Origin: an uncultured Oscillospiraceae bacterium
GTDB lineage: Bacteria > Bacillota > Clostridia > Oscillospirales > Oscillospiraceae
Direction of reading: 5' to 3'
NCBI GenBank assembly: GCA_934623575.1
Contig: CAKTVL010000031.1
Coordinates: 1 to 17,020 of the forward strand
Length of the DNA stretch: 17,020 bases
This document shows, piece by piece, positions 7,343 to 14,461 of this stretch. The notes beneath the pieces are model-generated. The model was not told the origin of the DNA. It saw only the letters and a list, made by a program, of their open reading frames with translations, and did not search any database. Position numbers and translations under genes: made by a program. Every line of letters starts with the position of its first letter. Within the stretch, counting starts at the first letter, position 1.

Positions 7343-7518
7343 CGTCTTTTCCTTTCCCGGCGGCGTGCTTCCTCAATTTCGCTTTTGCAGACGCACACAT
7401 CGGCAAGGCAGAGAACCCTCCGCCTGCGTTTGCCGCCGTAGTAAAGACAGTATCTGCAATCGCAGTCCTCAAGGGTGTATCCCTTGAAGGGTGAATAGAT
7501 TTTTGTGTTTCGTTTCAT
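7339..7518 (-). CDS. Small cysteine-rich protein, 59 residues
   Basis: A short frame begins MKRNTKIYSPFKGYTLEDCD and ends in a run of arginines and lysines. Cys residues at 19, 21, 24, 37, 42 and 44, in the pattern CDCRYC ... CLADVCVC, suggest a small metal-binding fold. I do not recognise a named family with certainty. It is supported as a gene by AAGGAG seven bases before the ATG, by a gap of only ten bases to the VirB6-like gene, and by a perfect ATGA overlap with the methyltransferase start. It fills what would otherwise be a 186-base hole in a tightly packed operon. A regulatory or nucleic-acid-binding role is possible; nothing in the sequence proves it. Confidence 0.72.
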   Translation of the reverse strand: MKRNTKIYSPFKGYTLEDCDCRYCLYYGGKRRRRVLCLADVCVCKSEIEEARRRERKRR

Positions 7519-7528
7519 TGCACACTCC

Positions 7529-8365
7529 TTACAGCCCCATCATCTCACGGATAATGCGGTCGCTCATCTTGACTGCGCCTACGAGGACGAGCATATTAAA
7601 GAGCAGCTCTCCCACATAGCTCCACACCTGCGTGACCGCCGCTGCATCGGGATTGACCACGGGCGGCGAGGATGCAAACAGGGAGAAGATGATGCAGGAC
7701 AACACAATGACTGCGCCCTCCAAGCAAACAGCACAGTAGCTTTTGATGAAGGACTTGCCCACATTCTGCGAAGGCTCACCGGCAAAGGTAGACAGGGGGA
7801 TGGGCGCAAGCGCCGTATACATATACAGCTTAAAGAAGCGCCCGTACACGGTCATAATGAGGATGAAGGACATCACGGTGATAAACAGCCCACCGATGAG
7901 CGTCACCGCCCATAGTGGGATTGATTCAAAGAAGCCGCAGTCCTCGATGGTGGTGATCATTTCAGCCGGCAGCGTTGTCTGTTGCGGCGAAGAAAAGCCC
8001 GCCGAACTCATAATGGTAGAGATCGTCCCCTGCACGATGTTGAACAGGGCGAGCATCAGTTCCATACCGTAGGTGATGGCTCCTTTGGCAATGGCAAAGC
8101 GTATAAAGAGCTTCAGGGCGTGTTCCGGCTTCTTGACCTCCGTAAACGATCCGCAGGTCTTTACCACGCCCACAACGAAGAACAGCACAAGCAGGGCAAG
8201 CCCGATTGCCTGCACCGCACCATTGATATTGACGATCACGCCCCAAATCCCGCCGCCCTTGAAGTCCTGCGGCGTTGTCGTGATGAGCTGCCAGATCTCG
8301 GCTAATTTTTCATTCCAGGTTTCCAATGCGTTTTCAAGGTTCTGTACGACCCAGTTGTCGCTCAC
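7529..8365 (-). CDS. VirB6/TrbL-like polytopic channel protein
   Basis: The 278-residue protein is a multi-span membrane protein thought to form part of the inner-membrane pore of the transfer channel. I count about six hydrophobic segments, among them AVQAIGLALLVLFFVVGVV, IPLWAVTLIGGLFITVMSF and AVIVLSCIIFSLF. The stretch YMYTALAPIPLSTFAGEP is characteristic of VirB6-like proteins of CTn elements (CD1112 type). The first possible GTG (8374) lies inside the ribosome site AAGGAGG, so the GTG at 8363-8365, eight bases after it, is the real start. The gene follows the pilin-like gene after a strong hairpin. The family assignment is good; the direct role in the pore is known from relatives only. 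Confidence 0.85.
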   Translation of the reverse strand: MSDNWVVQNLENALETWNEKLAEIWQLITTTPQDFKGGGIWGVIVNINGAVQAIGLALLVLFFVVGVVKTCGSFTEVKKPEHALKLFIRFAIAKGAITYGMELMLALFNIVQGTISTIMSSAGFSSPQQTTLPAEMITTIEDCGFFESIPLWAVTLIGGLFITVMSFILIMTVYGRFFKLYMYTALAPIPLSTFAGEPSQNVGKSFIKSYCAVCLEGAVIVLSCIIFSLFASSPPVVNPDAAAVTQVWSYVGELLFNMLVLVGAVKMSDRIIREMMGL

Positions 8366-8390
8366 GAAAAGCACCTCCTTTCAAAGAATC

Positions 8391-8420
8391 GGGGCGTCCC
8401 CGAAAGTCCGGGAACGCCCC
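8391..8420 (-). promoter_or_regulatory. Strong hairpin between the pilin-like and VirB6-like genes
   Basis: On the minus strand GGGGCGTTCCCG and CGGGGACGCCCC form a 12-bp stem with one T-G wobble and a six-base loop. It lies 14 bases after the stop of the pilin-like gene and ends ten bases before the AAGGAGG of the next gene. No T-run follows, so it is unlikely to be a full terminator. The likeliest role is to stabilise the 3' end of the upstream message or to damp expression of the next gene, giving much more pilin-like protein than channel protein. Confidence 0.55.
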
Positions 8421-8434
8421 ACGGTAGGGTTTGC

Positions 8435-8791
8435 TCAGCCGACGATCAGGTCGAGGATCTCCTTGGCAAAGGTAATGATGACGCCGCCCGCAAGGGTCAG
8501 AAAGCCGTTGGCTCGCTGGGACGGGTCGTGGGACTTGAGGGACAAGCCGACCTGCACCACGCCGAAGCCCAGCAGGATAAGACCGATGGCTCGAATCAGC
8601 CCGAAGATGAAGCTGGACAGGTTGTTGACGACGGTGATGGGGTCGCCGGCAGCGAATGCCGTGACCGAGGTGCCGAGAATGAGCGCAGCGCCCATAATGG
8701 CGGTGCAGTAGATGCGGAAGCCCTTTCTGACCTTGCCGGTCATAGGGAGCTTGTTGGTATGCTTTTCGGTGTCTTTCTTAAAGATGTTCAT
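8435..8791 (-). CDS. Small pilin-like (VirB2/TrbC-type) exported membrane protein
   Basis: The 118-residue protein has a basic start, a hydrophobic signal segment (about 28-47) and a likely cleavage site after SVTAFA, giving a mature form near 70 residues. The mature part has two hydrophobic helices (about 60-82 and 97-116) joined by a short polar turn, SLKSHDPSQRANG. Size, processing and hairpin topology are those of VirB2/TrbC pilins; the gene also takes the slot filled by Maff2-type proteins in related elements. It sits between the coupling ATPase and the VirB6-like gene. The start has a GGAGG site. Relatives are sometimes labelled glutamyl-tRNA amidotransferase, which does not fit this membrane peptide. 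The pilin role is inference from shape and context. Confidence 0.72.
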   Translation of the reverse strand: MNIFKKDTEKHTNKLPMTGKVRKGFRIYCTAIMGAALILGTSVTAFAAGDPITVVNNLSSFIFGLIRAIGLILLGFGVVQVGLSLKSHDPSQRANGFLTLAGGVIITFAKEILDLIVG

Positions 8792-8805
8792 ATTCGTTTC
8801 CTCCG

Positions 8806-10605
8806 TTATTTTGAAGATTGGTTTTCGTCAAAGTCCTCATCGGACAGTAACACATAATCGGTTTCCGGCACTTCCGTGTCGGGCAGGGTTTTGGGATCGA
8901 GGTATGTGACCTCGATGGTCGCAATGTCGCTCCTGACAGCACCGTGCTGATAAACGCCGGCTTTCCCGTCTGCGGTCAACGCCACATTCGGATGCTTCAG
9001 GATGTCGTACTTGAAATCAAGCACCGGACGCTCGCCACGGATAAAAAGGATGGCGTATTGGTTGTCCAGCATACGCACCTCGTCGGGTGTGAGAAGCTCT
9101 CTGCCGCTGATTTGGTAGTTGGTGCTGTAATTGCCGCTGCGTCCTGAGCTTTTGCCGTAGGTGTTGGTGTCGATGGTCGATTTGCCCAGCAGCTCCGACA
9201 CATACTTGTGGGTACTTTGCTCATTGCCGCCGAGATACAGAAACTCGTCGCAGTTGCCGACGATGGACTCCCATTGCTTTTCAAACAGGGCTTTTAACTG
9301 CGCCAAGTTCTGCAAGATGATACTGACCGACACGCCACGGGAGCGCATAACGGACAGTATCTTGTCAAAGTCATCCGGCAGACTGACATTGGCAAACTCA
9401 TCCATCAGAAAGTGAACTGGAATCGGCAATGCGCCGCCGTGAATATGGTCAGCGGAAAAGAAAAGCTGCTGAAATAGCTGGGTATAAAGGATGCTGACCA
9501 AGAAATTGAAGCTCGAATCGTTGTCCGGGATAATAGCGAACAGTGCCACTTTCTTTTCGCCCATAGAAGCAAGGTCAAGCTCGTCGGTACAGGTCAGTGC
9601 CGCCAAACTCTCCAAGTTGAACTTTTCAAGCCTTGCGGCAAGGGTGATCTGAATACTCTTGAGTGTCTTAGCCGAGCCTGCGTGATAGGAGCGATAATAC
9701 TTCAAGGCAATATGGTCGGGCCTGTCCATCTCCAAGTCGGCAAACAGGTAATCCAGCGGCGTTGGTCTGGAATCCTCCTCGTTTTCGATTGCGCCGGCAC
9801 GGAGCATCTCCATGACCATTGCAAAGTTCTGCTCGTCCTCCGGCGCTTCATAGTGAAGGTAGTAAACCAGCGCCGACAGCAGCATGGAAGCCGAGGTGTC
9901 CCAAAAGGGATCATTGGATTGACTGCCCTTCGGCGTGGTCGCCTTGAACAGATTGGTGACAAGCCGTTGGATGTCGTTGTCGCTTTGCAGATAGACGAAG
10001 GGATTGTAGCAATGGCTCTTTTCCATAGAGATCAGGTCAAGCACCCGGACTTCATACTCTTTCTGTGACAGCAGCTCGCCCACATCTCGAACGATCTCCC
10101 CTTTGGGGTCAAGCACGAAATAGGAATTGCGGCAGCACTGCATCAGATTCGGCTTGCAGAAAAACCTCGTCTTGCCGGCACCTGAACCGCCGATTACCAG
10201 CGTGTTGAGGTTTCGGCGGTGTTTCTTGGCGTTCAGCCCGATTGCCACATTCTGCGTCAGCAGCTTGTTTTCGCTCTTGGGCTGCTGTGCGTACTTTTTG
10301 TTCACGGCACTGGCGCTGCCCCATTTTGCCGAGCCGTGTTCCTCCCGCCTGCGGTAGTTCCTGCGTGTGGAGAAGTAGATGCCGACGCCCATTCCGTAGC
10401 AGAGAAGCAAAACGAGGACAGCTTTTACACTGTCCTCGCAAAGCTCGATATGGAACGGGTCGTTCATCGCGTTCATCAGGCTCGTCAATATCTCCGGCAA
10501 CCCGCCCTTGACGGACGGAGCGATGAGAAGTCCGAGCCATACCACGGGAATGATACCGATAAGGGAGAGGATGACCGCCGCCCGCCGGTCGTTACCTTGA
10601 TTCAC
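8806..10605 (-). CDS. virD4: VirD4-like type IV coupling ATPase (CD1115-like)
   Basis: The 599-residue protein links the relaxosome to the secretion channel and helps drive DNA through it. Two N-terminal membrane spans (about 9-29 and 60-78) are followed by EEHGSAKWG, the usual lead-in to the motor domain. The P-loop GGSGAGKT lies at 139-146, VLDPKGEI follows, and Walker B HFLMDEFANV is near 398-407; ILQNLAQLK is the later conserved helix. The C-terminal tail is acidic. I chose the GTG at 10603-10605: AAAGGA precedes it, and MNQGNDRRAAVILSL is a natural start for a membrane protein. An ATG at 10656 would overlap the previous gene by 65 bases and has no ribosome site. Length and order match the coupling proteins of the C. 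difficile CTn family. Confidence 0.93.
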   Translation of the reverse strand: MNQGNDRRAAVILSLIGIIPVVWLGLLIAPSVKGGLPEILTSLMNAMNDPFHIELCEDSVKAVLVLLLCYGMGVGIYFSTRRNYRRREEHGSAKWGSASAVNKKYAQQPKSENKLLTQNVAIGLNAKKHRRNLNTLVIGGSGAGKTRFFCKPNLMQCCRNSYFVLDPKGEIVRDVGELLSQKEYEVRVLDLISMEKSHCYNPFVYLQSDNDIQRLVTNLFKATTPKGSQSNDPFWDTSASMLLSALVYYLHYEAPEDEQNFAMVMEMLRAGAIENEEDSRPTPLDYLFADLEMDRPDHIALKYYRSYHAGSAKTLKSIQITLAARLEKFNLESLAALTCTDELDLASMGEKKVALFAIIPDNDSSFNFLVSILYTQLFQQLFFSADHIHGGALPIPVHFLMDEFANVSLPDDFDKILSVMRSRGVSVSIILQNLAQLKALFEKQWESIVGNCDEFLYLGGNEQSTHKYVSELLGKSTIDTNTYGKSSGRSGNYSTNYQISGRELLTPDEVRMLDNQYAILFIRGERPVLDFKYDILKHPNVALTADGKAGVYQHGAVRSDIATIEVTYLDPKTLPDTEVPETDYVLLSDEDFDENQSSK

Positions 10606-10798
10606 GGCAGGAGCAGTCCTTTCTCTCAACCACCTTGAACTTTTTCTTTGGGGCATAGCCGAACTTGATGATGAGGTCGTCCACTGCGTCGGTGGTCTTG
10701 CCTCTGTTTTTCAGCTCGGTCTTGGTGTCGTTCAGGGAGCGGATGATAATCCCGTGTTCGTAATCGTCCAAGGCGACGTGATAGCGTTCCTCTTTCAT
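10592..10798 (-). CDS. Conserved 68-residue protein of conjugative elements (DUF5720-like)
   Basis: The protein begins MKEERYHVALDDYEHGIIIR and has a basic second half (KKKFKVVERKDCSC). I recall this peptide as one found regularly beside virD4 in clostridial elements, probably DUF5720; the DUF number is from memory and unchecked. It is short, soluble and probably helical, with no catalytic motif. The ATG at 10796-10798 has GAGGTG upstream, ten bases after the stop of the ArdC-like gene. Its end overlaps the coupling ATPase start by 14 bases, so it may be needed in fixed proportion to VirD4. Function unknown. Confidence 0.7.
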   Translation of the reverse strand: MKEERYHVALDDYEHGIIIRSLNDTKTELKNRGKTTDAVDDLIIKFGYAPKKKFKVVERKDCSCRESR

Positions 10799-10808
10799 CT
10801 GATGCACC

Positions 10809-11696
10809 TCATCTTTCCTGTTCCTTGCTTCTCTCTGCACGGCGGCGGTAGATTTCCTCTGACACACGGGAGCCGATCTCGCTCATCGCAGAACGGGTCT
10901 TGGAAAGCTCCGCACGAATTTCCTTGGGGGACTTGCCCGCCAGTTCTTCCGGGATGCGGTCAATGGCGAAGTTCTTCACATCCACTCCGAACTTGCGGCA
11001 GAGCATATAACCGACGCAAACGGCAGAGAAGCCCATATCTCTGCGGCTGTATGCTTCGCAGTTCATTGCAAGCTGAGCGTGTCCAAGCTCCTGTGCCACG
11101 CACTGGCAGAGTGCAACGCTGTCCCCAATGTCCCGCTTGATATAAAGGGTCTGATCCTCGTTCTTATAGAACGCCCCCATATTGGGAGAAGGCAGCTCAT
11201 CCACGGTGCTCACATCAATGGGAGCCGTATCAAGCATAATCGCCACAAGTTTTCGGGGGTCACGGTCAAGGGTGGGTGCAGCAGGCTTCTTGCCGCTGGT
11301 CTGTGCCACATCGAACACCTTCTTAACATTGTAGGCAATACCGGTAGAGCCATCGTTCTTGGTGTACTCCACGGGTTCGAGGATGGACAGACTCTTAGCA
11401 CCCTTGTTGACCTTCACGCCGTCCTCCTGCCAGTCACGAAAATCCTTGAGCTGAGTCGCCTGCGGCTGCTGCTTATAAATGAGCAGAGCGTTGGCGGCAG
11501 AGTAGCGATCCATTCGTGCCTGTGTGTCCAGATAGCCCCGGAACTTTTCAGGGGCATTGACGATCTCGGTCGCCGCATCGTCGATCATCTGATATACGGC
11601 GTCCTTCTCCGCCTTTTTCTTGGCGACGTATTCCTCCGGAGAAAGCTGCGGTCTTTCCGCAGCGCCGGACTTCTTGGGATTGAAATTGTTGGTCAC
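10809..11696 (-). CDS. ArdC-like protein with an altered zinc-peptidase motif
   Basis: The 295-residue protein resembles ArdC-type antirestriction proteins. Residues 60-112 (DRYSAANALLIYKQQPQATQ, then FRDWQEDGVKVNKGAKSL) match the N-terminal single-strand-DNA-binding region. A later stretch, CVAQELGHAQLA (199-210), has the form of the HExxH zinc motif with the first His replaced by Gln202; Glu203 and His206 remain. Relatives are annotated as putative metallopeptidases (DUF6782-like, from memory). ArdC proteins protect incoming single-stranded DNA, so a role in the recipient is reasonable but inferred. The start is a GTG at 11694-11696; GAGAGG of its ribosome site overlaps the stop of pcfB. 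The last 50 residues are charged and helical. Confidence 0.75.
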   Translation of the reverse strand: MTNNFNPKKSGAAERPQLSPEEYVAKKKAEKDAVYQMIDDAATEIVNAPEKFRGYLDTQARMDRYSAANALLIYKQQPQATQLKDFRDWQEDGVKVNKGAKSLSILEPVEYTKNDGSTGIAYNVKKVFDVAQTSGKKPAAPTLDRDPRKLVAIMLDTAPIDVSTVDELPSPNMGAFYKNEDQTLYIKRDIGDSVALCQCVAQELGHAQLAMNCEAYSRRDMGFSAVCVGYMLCRKFGVDVKNFAIDRIPEELAGKSPKEIRAELSKTRSAMSEIGSRVSEEIYRRRAERSKEQER

Positions 11697-11702
11697 AGTT
11701 GA

Positions 11703-12500
11703 TTACCTCTCTTTCGGTTTTTTGGTTCTTTTCGGTTGACGGTGAACCGTCTGTCGGGACGGTTCGGGTGCTTTCGGTCTTTCTTTGGCAATCGAAGGCT
11801 CGGTGCGGTCTGCTTCCTTATCAGCCTTTACAGCAGCCTTGTAGCGTTCCAGCTTTTCCCGCACGGAAGGCTTTTTGTCTGCCTGCTTTGCTGTACCCCG
11901 GTCAGCATTTGAACCTCCAATCGTTGAGCTTCGCTCGGACGGAGGGCTTTTTTCCGTCTTTGCGACCGTAGGGTTTTGGTGGGACTGCCCTTCTTTCTGC
12001 ATGGGATCACCCATTGCCTGCTCCACGATGATCTCGCCCCTTGTCTTGGTAGGGACTTCCTTCGCCACGGCGTCCCGGTCTGCCTTGTCCTTTTCCGCTT
12101 GGGAAACGACCCCCGCCTTGTCGATCTTGCCGAGTTCAAAGCGGTCACAGATCCGCTGGATTTTGGAAGCGTCCTCGGCACGGGCGATAATATCCACCGG
12201 TGCGTCGCCCGCCCTTGTGTTTTTGTCCCGCAGCAGGCAATACAGTACGCCGTAGCGTTTTGCCTGCTCGGTAAACTTCTGAATGTCCTTCTGCGGCAGA
12301 GAAAAGACCTTGAGTTCCTTTCCCGACCGGATCATATTGGTGAGCCGTGCCTTACCTTTGGTCTGCTGTTCCTGCTTCAGCACGGACACCAGCAGCAGGG
12401 CGACATTCTTTGCCGCCGAGCCTGTGAGTTTTGCGGCGACCTCAAAGCCTTCAAGCGAAAGCCTGACGATCTGTTCCGCCGCATCACCGCCGTTGTTCAT
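11703..12500 (-). CDS. pcfB: PcfB-family relaxosome accessory protein
   Basis: The 265-residue protein starts MNNGGDAAEQIVRLSLEGFE and continues with the conserved AAKLTGSAAKNVALLLVSVL. Residues 1-145 form the PcfB (DUF3801) domain, including GKARLTNMIRSGKELKVFSL and KRYGVLYCLL. The remaining ~120 residues are a disordered tail rich in Lys, Arg, Glu and Pro, longer than the core needs. In pCF10, PcfB joins the relaxase at oriT and docks it to the coupling protein; the same task is likely here, since the gene lies between the relaxase and virD4. The ATG at 12498-12500 has AAAGGAGA upstream and overlaps the relaxase end by 17 bases. Confidence 0.88.
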   Translation of the reverse strand: MNNGGDAAEQIVRLSLEGFEVAAKLTGSAAKNVALLLVSVLKQEQQTKGKARLTNMIRSGKELKVFSLPQKDIQKFTEQAKRYGVLYCLLRDKNTRAGDAPVDIIARAEDASKIQRICDRFELGKIDKAGVVSQAEKDKADRDAVAKEVPTKTRGEIIVEQAMGDPMQKEGQSHQNPTVAKTEKSPPSERSSTIGGSNADRGTAKQADKKPSVREKLERYKAAVKADKEADRTEPSIAKERPKAPEPSRQTVHRQPKRTKKPKER

Positions 12501-13866
12501 AGTTGCGGTTCTCCTTTCGTTTTGATTTTTCTTCCTCTGCACGGACTGCGCCGACCTTTTCCTCGATGACCTTGGAGCGGACGGCAATGTCCTCGCAGAG
12601 TTTGACCTCCCTGCGGAGTTCTTTCAGCTTCTCGGAGAGAGCCGAGATGCTCGTCCTTGCCTGTGACAGCTCTGCATCTGTTCTGTTCACTTTTCGTATT
12701 TCATTTCGGAGATGCGTTCTGTCGGCAGTCAGGGTCTTGATCTGTTCCTCCACCGAGCGCTTGTATGAGAAAAGCTGCTCGCTTGTGCCGATGTGGTGCT
12801 TTCCGAGCAGCGTGACCTGTTTGGTGAGTTCGTCTATCTTCATTAAATCCTCTTTGAAAAGGTAGTGAACTCTTGCGTTGTTCTGTTGTCCTGCCCTGTA
12901 CCTCGGCAGATAGCCGAGCCGGTAGCAATAGTAGAGGTACAGCCCGTACAGACCGCCCACCTTGGCAATTTTGTCGCTCCGGTTTGTGAGCCGGTATTGC
13001 TTCGGTCGGCAGGTCTTGGGCTGGAACGGCACGAAGTCGATGCTGTCCCGGTTCTCAATGAGCCGCTGGGTAATTCGATCCTTGGTATACTCATCGCCGA
13101 GGCGGTAGAGCCGGATGGGACGCTCGTCGCCCTTGCCCTTGATCGTCCAGTATTTCCGCTTCGGGTTGCAACCGAAGGCATAGCCCATCTCGGACAGGCG
13201 GTATTCAAGCTGCTTGAGGTTGTGGCTCATCGCTATGGCTTCATCAAGAGCGGAACGGGCGAGATTATATCTTGTAGGCATACCGGCCTTGTCCTTCATC
13301 GTCAGGTGCTTTGCATCGTGATAACGCTCCGGCTCCTTGATGGTGCTGATCCCGTACTTCTCGCAGATACGGTCGGCTTCCTTGTAGAACTTGAACCACG
13401 AGGTTTCCCGGCAGCGTTTACCGTCCACAAAGGACACGGAGTTGATGACGAAGTGGCAGTGCAGATGCTCGGTGTTCAAGTGGGTCGTGACAAGCACCTG
13501 ATGCCGTTTGCCCCAAACGGAATTGGCAAACTCCATCCCGATATGCTGCGCCAGCTCCGGCGTGATGTCGGTTTCCTTGAAGCTGAGATAGCCGTGGTAG
13601 GCTTGGATGCCGTCCGGCTTGTCGAACTGCTCCTTGACCGTAACGAACTGCTCACGGGCGGTTGACGGGTTGCAGTTGATGCCCTGACAGAACAGCTCCT
13701 GCTCGGTTTTTTTGCCGTCCTTCACATAGTTGACCACATCCCGCAGCGCCTGATAGTCGGCGTTGCTGTACTTGGATTTTGCTTTGGTGGTTTTCTCCGG
13801 GTTAGCGGCATAGTCGAGCACGGTCGCAAGGCGAACCGTGACCGGCCAGAGCTTGCTTACTGCCAT
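12484..13866 (-). CDS. MobA/VirD2-family relaxase (MOBP-type)
   Basis: The 460-residue enzyme nicks one strand at oriT, stays bound to the 5' end and leads it into the recipient. The likely nucleophile is Tyr19 in LDYAANPEKT. The metal-binding motif is clear: HLNTEHLHCHFVIN gives His129, His134, His136 and His138. Residues 145-330 include the conserved FYKEADRICEKYG and HLTMKDKAGMPTRYNL stretches. The C-terminal ~100 residues (360-450) are a charged coiled coil, plausibly the contact to partner proteins. It follows mobC with a ten-base overlap and precedes pcfB. The candidate oriT lies about 600 bases upstream. Length and order match the relaxase of Tn1549-type elements. Confidence 0.93.
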   Translation of the reverse strand: MAVSKLWPVTVRLATVLDYAANPEKTTKAKSKYSNADYQALRDVVNYVKDGKKTEQELFCQGINCNPSTAREQFVTVKEQFDKPDGIQAYHGYLSFKETDITPELAQHIGMEFANSVWGKRHQVLVTTHLNTEHLHCHFVINSVSFVDGKRCRETSWFKFYKEADRICEKYGISTIKEPERYHDAKHLTMKDKAGMPTRYNLARSALDEAIAMSHNLKQLEYRLSEMGYAFGCNPKRKYWTIKGKGDERPIRLYRLGDEYTKDRITQRLIENRDSIDFVPFQPKTCRPKQYRLTNRSDKIAKVGGLYGLYLYYCYRLGYLPRYRAGQQNNARVHYLFKEDLMKIDELTKQVTLLGKHHIGTSEQLFSYKRSVEEQIKTLTADRTHLRNEIRKVNRTDAELSQARTSISALSEKLKELRREVKLCEDIAVRSKVIEEKVGAVRAEEEKSKRKENRNYEQRR

Positions 13867-14195
13867 TTGAGGTCGCTCTTTTCGGGACGGAGGAACTGCC
13901 GTTCCACATCTGCCTGAAAGCTGTGCCAGCGCTCCGCTTCGGCGTTCAGCTTCTGCATATCGAGGAAGCCGAGGGCGTTCGCCTTGACCGTGATCTGGTG
14001 CAGGTTGTTTCCGATGGCGGAGAGCTGCCGCATCACGTCGTAGAACCGGTCGTCCGGCTTTTCCTTCGGCTCAAAGTCGCGCACCAAAAGGCGGAACAGC
14101 GCCGCCTCGGACAGGCAGGTGCGCTTGGCTTTCTTCTGCAACTCCTGCGCTTCGTCACGGGAAAGCCAAAACTGCTTTTTGACCGTCCGCTTCAT
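13857..14195 (-). CDS. mobC: MobC-family relaxosome protein
   Basis: The 112-residue protein starts MKRTVKKQFWLSRDEAQELQ, an Arc/ribbon-helix-helix-like beginning, and carries the MobC signature ALFRLLVRDFEPKEKPDD then QLSAIGNNLHQITVKANALG. MobC proteins bind oriT and help open the strands so the relaxase can reach the nick site. The ATG overlaps the stop of the DUF3789 gene as ATGA, and its own end overlaps the relaxase start by ten bases. The inverted-repeat gap at 14324-14461 is the natural binding region. Confidence 0.92.
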   Translation of the reverse strand: MKRTVKKQFWLSRDEAQELQKKAKRTCLSEAALFRLLVRDFEPKEKPDDRFYDVMRQLSAIGNNLHQITVKANALGFLDMQKLNAEAERWHSFQADVERQFLRPEKSDLKWQ

Positions 14196-14323
14196 TTGTC
14201 ATCACCATCCCTTCTGCTGGTGTGAGTGTCATTGCTGCGGCTCATCTGCACAAGGCACATCGCAAGGAGCGCGATGATGCCGCCGAGCATAAAGCCGATC
14301 ATAAAGAAAAGTAATTCGTGCAT
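14192..14323 (-). CDS. DUF3789-like 43-residue membrane peptide
   Basis: The peptide MHELLFFMIGFMLGGIIALL continues into AMCLVQMSRSND and a charged tail. One hydrophobic helix (about 3-26) should cross the membrane. It matches the DUF3789 family of tiny proteins next to mobC in clostridial elements; its role is unknown. The ATG at 14321-14323 has AAAGGA upstream; an in-frame ATG at 14410 would extend the protein back through the candidate oriT and has no ribosome site. It is joined to mobC by an ATGA overlap. Confidence 0.75.
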   Translation of the reverse strand: MHELLFFMIGFMLGGIIALLAMCLVQMSRSNDTHTSRRDGDDK

Positions 14324-14349
14324 AGGTTCATCCTTTCTTGCAGGGGGTA

Positions 14350-14365
14350 TTAGGGGTTCCCCTAA
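14350..14365. repeat. Near-perfect palindrome in the oriT candidate
   Basis: TTAGGGG (14350-14356) and CCCCTAA (14359-14365) are exact inverted copies separated by TT. The short spacing suits a protein-binding palindrome or a tight hairpin on single-stranded DNA. Confidence 0.6.
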
Positions 14366-14435
14366 CGAGGACTTTTTGCGGCGTTTTGAAAAAACGGAGT
14401 AAAAAGGCACTGCTCGTTAAGATAATGCAGGTCGC

Positions 14436-14459
14436 TTGGGGGAACCCCGTTCTCCCCAA
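14436..14459 (-). repeat. Bulged hairpin in the oriT candidate
   Basis: On the minus strand TTGGGG, a bulged A and GAAC pair with GTTC, CCCC and AA around a GGG loop, giving ten base pairs. It starts two bases after the stop of the YodL/DUF3846 gene, so it could also act on that gene's mRNA 3' end; no T-run follows. Confidence 0.5.
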
Positions 14460-14461
14460 AG

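Larger units (their letters stand above)
14324..14461. other. Candidate origin of transfer (oriT): nested inverted repeats upstream of mobC and the relaxase
   Basis: This is the only sizeable gap among the mobilisation genes. It has a nested A-B ... B'-A' layout: GGGGTTCCCC (14353-14362) and TAACGAG (14363-14369) on one side, CTCGTTA (14413-14419) and GGGGAACCCC (14439-14448) on the other. Each outer copy is also part of a hairpin: TTAGGGG / CCCCTAA at 14350-14365, and a 10-bp stem with one bulged A and a GGG loop at 14436-14459. The interval between holds AT-rich tracts. oriT regions of MOBP relaxases typically lie beside mobC and contain such repeats next to the nick site. I cannot name the nick base. 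Confidence 0.55.

Noticed and set aside
6341..7518. A complete restriction-modification or other defence system around the methyltransferase
   Set aside because: The neighbours are a 59-residue Cys-rich peptide, the VirB6-like gene and prgI. No nuclease or specificity subunit is present.
8435..8791. Label as glutamyl-tRNA amidotransferase, as sometimes given to relatives
   Set aside because: The protein is a short exported membrane peptide with a signal segment and two helices; it has no amidotransferase features.
10605..10656. Upstream ATG for virD4 at 10656, adding 17 residues
   Set aside because: It has no ribosome site and would overlap the previous gene by 65 bases; the GTG at 10605 has AAAGGA and a sensible N-terminus.
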